Assembly (NCBI GenBank): GCA_001805645.1
Contig: MHGQ01000002.1
Span: forward strand, 1 to 41,338
DNA from: Omnitrophica WOR_2 bacterium RIFCSPHIGHO2_02_FULL_50_17
Lineage (GTDB): Bacteria; Omnitrophota; Gorgyraeia; Zapsychrales; Zapsychraceae
DNA: 41,338 nucleotides
Direction of reading: 5' to 3'
The notes beneath the pieces are model-generated. The model had not been told where the DNA came from. It saw nothing but the letters and a program-made list of their open reading frames with translations, and made no database searches. How positions within the stretch are numbered: the stretch's first letter is position 1; the number at the start of each line of letters is the position of its first letter. Shown in pieces: positions 33,140-40,877 of the stretch. Both the position numbers and the translations under genes were made by a program.

Positions 33140-34264
33140 ATGTTTTTAGTCACCATTTACAGCATTCTGCTTTTGGCAGGGATGTTTGTCTCGCAGTTAT
33201 TTGACCTGGCGCCGGTGCAGGACATTTTGATCAGGACGACGACGGTCTGCCTTGCCTACATCATGATTGAGGTCGGCTTGGAATTCGCGATTAATAAGAA
33301 TAGCATCAAGAGCTACGCCTTTGATTATTTTGTGGCGGCCACGGCCGCGGGTTTCCCGTGGGTTTTCTGCTCCATCTATTTTATGCTTTTCTTAAATCTG
33401 GACTGGAAGGACGCCCTCCTCATCGGCCGGTTTGCGGCTCCCACCTCAGCCGGAATCCTTTTTACAATGCTTGCCGCGGCGGGGTTAGGCACCACGTGGC
33501 TTTTCCGCAAGGCGCGCGTCCTGGCGGTCTTTGACGATTTGGATACGATCCTTTTTATGATTCCGCTGAAGGTCATGTTTGTGGGTCTGCGTTATGAGCT
33601 GATTGTGGTCGTTCCCCTCATCCTTGCCCTGCTGGCGGTCGGTTATAAATGGCTTCATTTCCTGCGTCTGCCCATCGGAAAGCCGTGGCTTCTGATGTAC
33701 GGTTCGGCGGTTGTCTATGCCGCAGAGCTCCTGGAACACACGACAAAAGTCCATCTGGAGGTCCTGTTGCCCGCCTTTGTGCTGGGGTGTATCCTTTTTA
33801 ATCCTCACGATCCTCAGCATCCCGGAGAATATGCCCATGAACACCGGTATTTGGAACCCACGCCGCCCTGGGCCGTTGTCCTGGATCGGGTTATAAAGGG
33901 ATTGTTCATGTTTTTCGTCGGCTGTTCTCTGCCTAAGATTGCCGTGCAGAACATATCCCTCGGCGTCATCTTTCTTCATGTCATGGCGGTGACGGTAGTG
34001 TCGAATCTGGGGAAATGTTTCCCGATGTTCTGTTATCGCCGGAGCGCGGATTTACGGCATCGGCTTGCCCTGAGTATTGCGATGTTTCCGCGCGGAGAGG
34101 TGGGGGCGGGGGTTCTTCTGGTGGCGATGGGATACGGGCTTGACGGGTTTGCAACGACGATATCGGTCTTGAGCCTAGCCATGAATCTCCTTTTGACAGG
34201 CGTCTTTATTACGATCGTGATCCAACTCATCCGTCCCCCGCGCAAATCACAAAAAAAGTGCTAA
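33140..34264 (+). CDS. CPA2-type cation:proton antiporter
   Basis: The 374-residue protein is almost entirely membrane helices (about 11-12). A paired aspartate site, D132 and D133 in VFDDLDT, sits in the helix where monovalent cation/proton antiporters bind Na+ or K+ and H+. FPRGEVGAGVLLVAMGYG near residue 315 is also characteristic. No C-terminal TrkA-N or cytoplasmic domain is present. AGGAGG lies 3 nt before the ATG, and the gene follows the ferrochelatase fusion by only 7 bp. The location in a respiratory cluster suggests use of, or exchange with, the proton gradient made by the bc complexes. Ion specificity is unknown. Confidence 0.85.
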   Translation: MFLVTIYSILLLAGMFVSQLFDLAPVQDILIRTTTVCLAYIMIEVGLEFAINKNSIKSYAFDYFVAATAAGFPWVFCSIYFMLFLNLDWKDALLIGRFAAPTSAGILFTMLAAAGLGTTWLFRKARVLAVFDDLDTILFMIPLKVMFVGLRYELIVVVPLILALLAVGYKWLHFLRLPIGKPWLLMYGSAVVYAAELLEHTTKVHLEVLLPAFVLGCILFNPHDPQHPGEYAHEHRYLEPTPPWAVVLDRVIKGLFMFFVGCSLPKIAVQNISLGVIFLHVMAVTVVSNLGKCFPMFCYRRSADLRHRLALSIAMFPRGEVGAGVLLVAMGYGLDGFATTISVLSLAMNLLLTGVFITIVIQLIRPPRKSQKKC

Positions 34265-34272
34265 AAACTTGA

Positions 34273-34300
34273 TTCAGTTGAAAAGAGATAGTAATATAAT
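34273..34300 (+). promoter_or_regulatory. Promoter of bc complex 2 operon, adjacent to the start codon
   Basis: A perfect TATAAT (34295-34300) lies 9 nt before the ATG at 34310. The -35 is weak: TTCAGT at 16 bp, or TTGATT at 20 bp. No SD is present, so the first gene of this operon is probably leaderless. Confidence 0.55.
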
Positions 34301-34309
34301 CCCCATTCC

Positions 34310-35161
34310 ATGAGCGACACACCTGTTAAAGAAAAATTTTTCGGCGATATCCTCATCCATTCTTTTTTTGTCATCCCGTTTTTGATTGCCATGGGTTGTA
34401 TCCTGCTTTTTTCCGTGGTTCATCTCCTGACGCGGGAGCCGCAGAGCGTCTATGATTTCCTGGAAGACGTCAAGACAGGGGGCCTCACCAAGCGCTGGCA
34501 GTCGGCCTTTGAGCTGTCCAAGATATTGGCCAATCCGGATTTGATTCCCGAAGAAGAAAGGTTTTTTGCCGAGCTGGTGAACGCCTTTGAACATGCCAAG
34601 CACGATGACAACCGCGTCCGTCAGTATCTGGCCCTGGCCATGGGACGGACAGGACATGCCGAATTTGTCGCGCCCTTGGTAGAAAGTTTAAGGGAAGAAA
34701 AAGAGGAGAATCTGGCGGCCTTGATTTATGCCTTGGGGATGCTAAGGCATACCGAGGCTGCCCCCGCGCTTTATCCCTATCTGGAGCATCCGCAGGCGCG
34801 GGTACGCTCGATGGCCGTTGTGGCGCTGGGCTCTATGGCGGATCCGAATGCCGCGGCCGCGTTACACCGGGCGCTTAATGATTCGGAGCCGAATGTGCAG
34901 TGGGGGGCCGCGGTGTCCCTGGCGAAGATGGGGGATGCGGCCGGCAAGGCGGTTTTATTGAATATGCTTAACCGCCATTATCTGTCTCAATTCCCGGCGG
35001 TGGACGCCGAGGAACAGAACGCGCTTCTCTTAACGGCTATTGAGGCGGTCGATTTTTTGAAGGATGCTTCTTTGGATGAACGTTTAGGACAATTGGCCAT
35101 GACCGACCCGGATATGAAGGTTCGGTCAGCCGCTCAACAAATTTTATATAAGATGAATTGA
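34310..35161 (+). CDS. Membrane-anchored HEAT-repeat protein of bc complex 2
   Basis: The 283-residue protein has one N-terminal membrane helix (HSFFVIPFLIAMGCILLFSV, residues 17-36). About 230 residues of helical HEAT or PBS-lyase-type repeats follow, for example LAALIYALGMLRHTEAAPAL, RSMAVVALGSMADPNAAAAL and VQWGAAVSLAKMGDAAGKAV. Such repeats bind other proteins. It begins the operon for the second bc complex and ends 3 bp before the Rieske gene. I infer a scaffold or assembly factor for that complex. The start is fixed by the -10 box 9 nt upstream. Confidence 0.88.
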   Translation: MSDTPVKEKFFGDILIHSFFVIPFLIAMGCILLFSVVHLLTREPQSVYDFLEDVKTGGLTKRWQSAFELSKILANPDLIPEEERFFAELVNAFEHAKHDDNRVRQYLALAMGRTGHAEFVAPLVESLREEKEENLAALIYALGMLRHTEAAPALYPYLEHPQARVRSMAVVALGSMADPNAAAALHRALNDSEPNVQWGAAVSLAKMGDAAGKAVLLNMLNRHYLSQFPAVDAEEQNALLLTAIEAVDFLKDASLDERLGQLAMTDPDMKVRSAAQQILYKMN

Positions 35162-35164
35162 GAT

Positions 35165-35767
35165 ATGGGCGAGAATGGTCAGCCGCAGAATACGGCACAG
35201 ACGGATCCGGTTGTCAGCAAGCCTGTCACGCGCGCGGGGATGGAAATAGCATCGCCGCCTGAGGGTTCAGCAGACACGGCAGCGGTGGACCGGCGGTCAT
35301 TTATAAAATGGCTGGCGGTTGGCTGGTCGGCCTTTGCGGCGGTTGCTGCCGGTTACGGGGCGCTCGTTATGAGATTTTTTTTCCCCAATGTCTTGTTCGA
35401 GCCTAAACAGTCATTCCGCGCCGGATTTCCTGAGGAATATGAGATGGATAAGGTCTCGGAGCGTTTTAAAGGTAAACACGGCGTGTGGATCATCCGCGAT
35501 TCTGAAAAGATTTACGCCTTATCTACGGTGTGCACGCATTTAGGATGCACTCCCAATTGGCTGGAGAACGACAATAAGTTTAAATGCCCGTGCCACGGGA
35601 GCGGATTTTATAAGACGGGCATCAATTTCGAGGGGCCGGCGCCGCGGCCGTTGGAGCGGTTTAAGGTTTCTTTAGACGACGGCGGCCAGATCGTGGTTGA
35701 CAAGTCCAAGAAATTTCAGCAGGAAAAAGGAGAATGGAGCGATCCGGAGTCATACTTAGTCGTTTAG
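35165..35767 (+). CDS. Rieske iron-sulfur protein of bc complex 2
   Basis: The 200-residue protein has the [2Fe-2S] boxes CTHLGC (C123, H125, C128) and CPCHG (C141, C143, H144). A cytoplasmic N-terminal stretch of about 40 residues precedes the DRRSFIKWL twin-arginine-like motif and one membrane helix. It is longer than the complex-1 Rieske protein at both ends and has an EEYEMDKVSERFKGKHGVWI segment before the cluster domain. It lies 3 bp after the HEAT-repeat gene. Cytochrome b6 follows after a 184-bp gap with repeats, so the two may be differently regulated. Confidence 0.95.
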   Translation: MGENGQPQNTAQTDPVVSKPVTRAGMEIASPPEGSADTAAVDRRSFIKWLAVGWSAFAAVAAGYGALVMRFFFPNVLFEPKQSFRAGFPEEYEMDKVSERFKGKHGVWIIRDSEKIYALSTVCTHLGCTPNWLENDNKFKCPCHGSGFYKTGINFEGPAPRPLERFKVSLDDGGQIVVDKSKKFQQEKGEWSDPESYLVV

Positions 35768-35823
35768 TAAATTCGAAAAACGAAATCCTATGAACCGCTA
35801 AAAGGTTACAATGCCGAATGAAA

Positions 35824-35888
35824 AATGACAAATGTCAAATTAATGACGAATGTCCAATTCCCAATCGCAAGGGAACTCATTTGTCATT
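35824..35888. repeat. Inverted repeat of AATGACAAATG words
   Basis: AATGACAAATG (35824-35834) pairs with CATTTGTCATT (35878-35888). Further AATGACGAATG and TCATTGG copies lie inside and after it, and a small TTCCC..GGGAA hairpin is in the centre. It fills most of the gap between the Rieske and cytochrome b6 genes. I see no gene in that gap. Confidence 0.75.
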
Positions 35889-35951
35889 GGTCATTGGTAG
35901 GGCATTTGGGAAATTCGGATTTAGGATTTATGAGCATTGGAGGTCGGGGAA

Positions 35952-36749
35952 GTGGCTGATCAAACGGATGAGACAAAGGGAATCTTAAAGAGAATTTCCG
36001 AGACTCCGGTCTGGGAGTCGGTCTTTCGCACCGGCATCCCGCGCAACCGCCGCCAGCGGATGATGGTCATTCTAAATAATGTGTTTCTCCATCTTCATCC
36101 CGTCCGCCTGCCCAAACACGGCATCAAGCTCAAATACACCTGGTGCATGGGCGGGCTTTCCTTTTTTATATTCCTCGCATTGACGGTCACGGGTATCCTT
36201 TTAATGTTTTATTATCGTCCGACGGTAGAATATGCCTACGGCGATATTATTGACCTTAAAGAGCAGGTGCCGTTGGGTATCATGCGCGAGATTCACCGCT
36301 GGGGCGCCCATTTGATGGTCATTGCCGTCTGGCTGCACATGTTCAGGGTCTTTATGACCGGAGCGTACAAATCGCCCCGTGAATTCAACTGGATGGTGGG
36401 CGTGGTTCTTCTTGTCTTGACGATGCTGTTGAGTTTCACAGGGTATCTCCTGCCATGGGATCAATTGGCCATCTGGGCGATCACAGTTGGTTCCAACATG
36501 GCCGGGGCAACGCCCTTGGTGGGGACTTCGGGGCCGGGGTCCTCTTTGCTGGCCATCGGGGACGTGAATTTTGTTACGCCCTCGAGCGATGCCCGTTTTG
36601 CGCTTATCGGGGGGCGGTTTATCGGTGAGGCGGCCCTGCTGCGTTTTTATGTCCTGCACTGTATCGGGCTTCCTTTCGTCATTATGATTTTTATGATTGT
36701 GCATTTCTGGCGCGTGCGTAAAGACGGCGGGATTTCCAGCCCCCTTTAA
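35952..36749 (+). CDS. Cytochrome b6-type subunit of bc complex 2
   Basis: The 265-residue membrane protein binds two b hemes. The start is GTG 35952, because GGAGG (35939-35943) lies 8 nt upstream. The frame opens earlier with TTG at 35937, which overlaps that SD. Heme ligands are H115/H129 and H236/H251, spacing 14 and 15, as in cytochrome b6. C65 in KYTWCMGG aligns with the cysteine that holds heme c_n in b6f and in Bacillus-type cytochrome b, so a covalent third heme is expected. A Gly/Ser/Pro-rich insert (about 188-220) extends the loop between the third and fourth helices. The subunit-IV-like gene follows after 12 bp. Confidence 0.95.
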   Translation: MADQTDETKGILKRISETPVWESVFRTGIPRNRRQRMMVILNNVFLHLHPVRLPKHGIKLKYTWCMGGLSFFIFLALTVTGILLMFYYRPTVEYAYGDIIDLKEQVPLGIMREIHRWGAHLMVIAVWLHMFRVFMTGAYKSPREFNWMVGVVLLVLTMLLSFTGYLLPWDQLAIWAITVGSNMAGATPLVGTSGPGSSLLAIGDVNFVTPSSDARFALIGGRFIGEAALLRFYVLHCIGLPFVIMIFMIVHFWRVRKDGGISSPL

Positions 36750-36761
36750 TTAGAAAAAACT

Positions 36762-37877
36762 ATGGAATCTATTAAACATTTTATCAATATCATCTCGGCG
36801 CCTTATGTGATGTTTCCATTGATTCTGGCCGTCTTCTTTTTTATTTTTCCGCCGACCGATCGACTGCTGGCTATCCACAAAAAACTGCGGCTCTATAAAT
36901 TATGGACGAACGGGGGGGGGATTGCGCTGTTCAGCTCTTTGATTATTATTTTTGCTTTTGGATTGACCGATTCCAACTTCCGCCGGATTGTTACCAAGCC
37001 GGATAATGTCCCTATCGCCGGTTTGATATTTCTTGTGGTGTTTTTCCTGTGGTGGAGCATGAAACAGGCGTGGGAAAACGATGAACGCATGGCCCAAGGC
37101 CAGGGCCCTCGAGAGGCCGAGGATGCCAAGGAAAAGGTCCTTGTCTGGCCGGATCTTGTTTACATCGAACTCATTGCCCTTATTTTATGCACGGTTCTTT
37201 TGATTGTCTGGTCCATTTTTTTAAAGGCGCCTCTTGAGGAGCCGGCCAACCCGACGGTCTCGCCAAATCCTTCCAAGGCGCCGTGGTACTTTTTGGGCCT
37301 GCAGGAGATGCTCGTTTATTTTGACCCTTGGATTGCAGGGGTGCTGTTTCCAACGGTGATTATTATAGGGATGATGGCGATTCCCTTTTTGGACACGAAC
37401 GAGAAGGGCTGCGGGTACTATTCTTTTCGGGAACGCAAGATGGCCGTTTCGATATTTATGTTTTTCTGGCTTGTCCTGTGGGTCTTCCTGATTCTCGTCG
37501 GGACATTTTTAAGAGGCCCGAACTGGAATTTCTTCGGCCCCTTCGAGCCGTGGGATATATCCAAATTGGAGGCCCTCACCAACGTGAATTTGTCCGAGAT
37601 CATTTATATGATCTGGCTCAAGCAAAGACTGCCTCAGAATATTTTTCTGCGCGAGATATGGGGATTTTTATTGATTTTCTTTTATTTCGGCGCCGCGCCC
37701 CTTCTCTTGGCAAAGACGTTCTTGAAGAATCTGTATGCGCGTTTGGGCAGCTTACGGTACAGCCTCTTTACGTTTCTTCTGTTGATGGCCGTGAGTCTCC
37801 CCATCAAGATGATTTTGCGCTGGGTGTTTAACATCAAGTATATCGTCGCCATTCCGGAGTTTTTCTTTAATATCTAA
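36762..37877 (+). CDS. Extended subunit-IV-like cytochrome b C-terminal protein of bc complex 2
   Basis: The 371-residue membrane protein contains the C-terminal half of cytochrome b. The Qo loop reads [14 protein letters not shown] (A173, P174, W175, Y176), and the ILVGTFLRGPNWNFFGP segment follows the next helices. As in complex 1, the acidic residue of PEWY is absent. It is about 200 residues longer than plant-type subunit IV. Three additional helices precede the core (for example MFPLILAVFFFIF and IAGLIFLVVFFLWW), and two more come at the C-terminus. The SD before the ATG is weak. It is followed by a hairpin and then the octaheme cytochrome gene. Confidence 0.9.
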   Translation: MESIKHFINIISAPYVMFPLILAVFFFIFPPTDRLLAIHKKLRLYKLWTNGGGIALFSSLIIIFAFGLTDSNFRRIVTKPDNVPIAGLIFLVVFFLWWSMKQAWENDERMAQGQGPREAEDAKEKVLVWPDLVYIELIALILCTVLLIVWSIFLKAPLEEPANPTVSPNPSKAPWYFLGLQEMLVYFDPWIAGVLFPTVIIIGMMAIPFLDTNEKGCGYYSFRERKMAVSIFMFFWLVLWVFLILVGTFLRGPNWNFFGPFEPWDISKLEALTNVNLSEIIYMIWLKQRLPQNIFLREIWGFLLIFFYFGAAPLLLAKTFLKNLYARLGSLRYSLFTFLLLMAVSLPIKMILRWVFNIKYIVAIPEFFFNI

Positions 37878-37878
37878 T

Positions 37879-37910
37879 GTATTGTCAGAAAAATTTGTCT
37901 GACGCAATAC
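37879..37910. repeat. Intercistronic hairpin before the octaheme cytochrome
   Basis: GTATTGTCAGA (37879-37889) pairs with TCTGACGCAATAC (37898-37910) with a 2-nt bulge and an 8-nt loop. It lies between the two cistrons just upstream of the SD-like AAAGGG. Confidence 0.65.
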
Positions 37911-37924
37911 TAAAGGGTTTTTGA

Positions 37925-40876
37925 GTGAATCCGCAGGAACGACACTATAATATCAACAAACTCAATGTGATTTTTGCCGCCTCAAGCGTTCTTCTCTTGG
38001 CAGCGCTTGTCTGGCTTTTTGTGGACGATTATTCCCGAGGATGGAAGGATTACCAGAAGGAATTCCGCGCTTTAGAAATTCAAAAGACTCGCCTTAAACA
38101 CAGCCAGACCTTGAGCAAATTGCAGGCCCAGGAAGAATATCAGTCTTTGGGGAAGGTGTTGGAGGCCGCCAGGAAGGATTTTGCAGCCAACTGCAATTCT
38201 AAGGAGTTAGGGAAAGAGACGGCCCAGCAGGGAGCGGAGAATGACCTGCTGAATCAGGATTATAAATTTACAAAGGCCGGATACGATGCGGCCAGATACC
38301 GTTACGAGTCTGCCGCGGCACACCATCCTGAAGATGCCGGCCGCGCCAAGGAGGAGTTCGACCGTTTGGACAAGAAGATTCAGGAGTTGAGGCTCGCGGT
38401 TGAAAGATCCAATCAGGCTATGAAGGACAGGGAAGAGAGATCCAAGGCCTGCGGGGCAAAGCTGAAAGAGCTGGAGCGGAAGGAGCGCGTCCTCGCCAAG
38501 GATTCGAGGATTTTGGAGACGAAACTTGCCAAGATCGATCCCCATCAGATGAATCTCGCCAACCGCATGGCGGATGTGGTGCGGGATTCTCCCATCATTG
38601 ACTTTGCCAATCCCAACTATAAAATCGAACAGATTGTCCTGGCGGATATGAGAGAGGATTTGAATTTTATCGATGTCCCCCGCGTGGAGCGCTGCGTGAC
38701 GTGCCATTTAGGTATTACAAATCCGGATTATAAAGATTCGCCTCAGCCCTTTACGACCCATCCGGATTTAGAGTTGTTCCTGGGAAATGAATCGCCGCAT
38801 CCTTTGGAGGAGTTTGGCTGCACGGTCTGTCACGGCGGCCGCGGCCGCGGGACGGATTTCACGTCCGCGGCCCATACGCCTTCTTCAGAGAAACAGGGCG
38901 AGGGATGGAAGGAAAAATACAACTGGCATGAACTCACCCATTGGGACAGGCCGATGTCTTCTCGGCCGTATATTCAGTCGGGTTGTTTCAAATGCCACTC
39001 GGGGCAGATGGTCATTCCAGGGGCAGAGAAACTGAATTTGGGGATTAACTTGATAGAGAAGGCGGGCTGTTATAACTGCCATTTTATCGAGCAATATAAG
39101 AATTGGCCTAAGCCGGGGCCGGATTTGACGAAACTGGCCTCGAAGATTTCGAAAGAATGGGCTTATCGGTGGATAGACAATCCCCATGCCTTTCGTCCAG
39201 ATACGTGGATGCCGGCTTTTTTTAATCAATCCAATACCAGCGATCCGCAATCTGTGAGGCGCAATCAGCAGGAAATACACGCCATCGTTCATTACCTCTT
39301 TAACCAGGGCGGAGAGTTTGCCCTCGAGAGGATGCCTTCCGCCGGAGATCCCAAGCGAGGCGAGGAGATTGCGGCCTCTGTGGGGTGCCTGGGATGCCAT
39401 CAAGTGACGCCTCCTGAAGAAGACCAGCCCACCACGCGCACTTTGCTCCGGCGGCTGCACGGGCCGAACTTAAGCGGCATAGGAAATAAGACAAGCTCGG
39501 AGTGGATTTATTCTTGGTTAAAGGATCCGCCGCAGTATCACCCGGAGACGCGTATGCCGAATTTACGTCTCTCGGACGGGGAAGCGGCGGATGTGGCTGC
39601 CTATTTATCTGGTCTTAAAAATTCCGTTTATGAGAATGTCTCTGTCCCTGCCCTTGATGAAAAAGTTATAGATGAGGTTGTGCTGACTTTCCTGTCCAAG
39701 TCCGGGACGCTGCAACAGGCTCAAGCCAAGCTCCTTTCGATGAGTCTCGATGAGAAGCTGGACTTCAGCGGTCTGCGCCTCATCCGTCATTACGGCTGCT
39801 TTTCGTGCCATAACATTAAGGGTTTCGAGAAGGACAAGCCTATCGGGACGGAATTGACATTTGAGGGGAGCAAAACCCCGCACCAATTGGATTTTGGTTT
39901 TATCCCTATTGACCATAGTGCGCCGGCCTGGTTTGCCCAGAAATTAAGGGATCCGCGCATTTTTGATAAGGGACGGGTTAAACCTCATGATGAAAAACTG
40001 CGCATGCCTAATTTCAAGTTTACGGATGAAGAAGTGGAGGCGATTGTCACGGTTGTGCTGGGGCTCGTGAAGGACGGCCCGCCCTCTAAAATCGTGCCTC
40101 GCACGATGAGGAATCTCTTTCTCGAGGAGGGACAGAAAATGGTGCGTCTCTACAACTGCCAGGGATGCCACATCCTGGAGGCCGAAGGCGGGGCCATCCA
40201 GCCGACAGTGAAGGAGTGGTTGATCCGCTATGAGAACCGATCCGCGAATGAGGCCGAGGCGGTTGTTCCCAGCTTCAGCCCGCCGAATCTTGTCGGTGAG
40301 GGAAAAAAGGTTCAGCCGAAGTGGCTGTTTGACTTTGTACACGAACCTGTCACCATTCGTCCGTGGCTGAAGGTGCGGATGCCTCGCTACAAGTTCACGA
40401 CGACGCAGTTGAATACGCTCGTTAAATACTTCAGCGCTCAGGACAATCAAGAATTCCCGTTTGCGGAGAAAACGGACACGGCCCTTTCCCGAGAAGAAAG
40501 GCAGGCGGCGGAAAAGCTGTTTTCCAAGGATTATTTTGACTGCGCCAAGTGCCATATCATCGGCGACAAACTGCCCGAAGGCTCGCCGGAGAACTGGGCG
40601 CCTAATTTCGCCTTGGCTAAAGAGCGTCTTAAGCCTCAATGGGTTATGGACTGGATTAAGAATCCGCAGGAACTTCTGCCGGGAACGAAAATGCCGGCCT
40701 ATTTCGACCCCACAAGCCTTGACACTTCAGGGCCGGATGATATCTTAAACGGCGACGAACACGAGCAGATCCGGGTGCTGAGGAATTATCTGATGACCCT
40801 TACCGATTCTTACGGCACGCCGGTGGCTGATGCGCCTGCCAGTCTCCCGCAGACGCCTGCCTCGGCCTCTTTTTAA
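37925..40876 (+). CDS. Octaheme cytochrome c with periplasmic coiled coil, bc complex 2
   Basis: The 983-residue protein starts at GTG 37925, 7 nt after AAAGGG. It has an N-terminal membrane helix (about residues 14-32) and then about 170 residues of charged helix, probably a coiled coil (EFRALEIQKTRLKHSQ to KDSRILETKLAKID). Eight CxxCH sites follow at C257, 299, 354, 382, 488, 625, 745 and 873. The first four form a module starting RVERCVTCH, homologous to that of the decaheme cytochrome of complex 1. The other four domains are spaced 106-137 residues apart and carry repeated MPNFKFTDEEVEAIV-like motifs. It probably replaces cytochrome c1 or f in this complex. The coiled coil is an unusual addition. 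Confidence 0.93.
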   Translation: MNPQERHYNINKLNVIFAASSVLLLAALVWLFVDDYSRGWKDYQKEFRALEIQKTRLKHSQTLSKLQAQEEYQSLGKVLEAARKDFAANCNSKELGKETAQQGAENDLLNQDYKFTKAGYDAARYRYESAAAHHPEDAGRAKEEFDRLDKKIQELRLAVERSNQAMKDREERSKACGAKLKELERKERVLAKDSRILETKLAKIDPHQMNLANRMADVVRDSPIIDFANPNYKIEQIVLADMREDLNFIDVPRVERCVTCHLGITNPDYKDSPQPFTTHPDLELFLGNESPHPLEEFGCTVCHGGRGRGTDFTSAAHTPSSEKQGEGWKEKYNWHELTHWDRPMSSRPYIQSGCFKCHSGQMVIPGAEKLNLGINLIEKAGCYNCHFIEQYKNWPKPGPDLTKLASKISKEWAYRWIDNPHAFRPDTWMPAFFNQSNTSDPQSVRRNQQEIHAIVHYLFNQGGEFALERMPSAGDPKRGEEIAASVGCLGCHQVTPPEEDQPTTRTLLRRLHGPNLSGIGNKTSSEWIYSWLKDPPQYHPETRMPNLRLSDGEAADVAAYLSGLKNSVYENVSVPALDEKVIDEVVLTFLSKSGTLQQAQAKLLSMSLDEKLDFSGLRLIRHYGCFSCHNIKGFEKDKPIGTELTFEGSKTPHQLDFGFIPIDHSAPAWFAQKLRDPRIFDKGRVKPHDEKLRMPNFKFTDEEVEAIVTVVLGLVKDGPPSKIVPRTMRNLFLEEGQKMVRLYNCQGCHILEAEGGAIQPTVKEWLIRYENRSANEAEAVVPSFSPPNLVGEGKKVQPKWLFDFVHEPVTIRPWLKVRMPRYKFTTTQLNTLVKYFSAQDNQEFPFAEKTDTALSREERQAAEKLFSKDYFDCAKCHIIGDKLPEGSPENWAPNFALAKERLKPQWVMDWIKNPQELLPGTKMPAYFDPTSLDTSGPDDILNGDEHEQIRVLRNYLMTLTDSYGTPVADAPASLPQTPASASF

Positions 40877-40877
40877 G

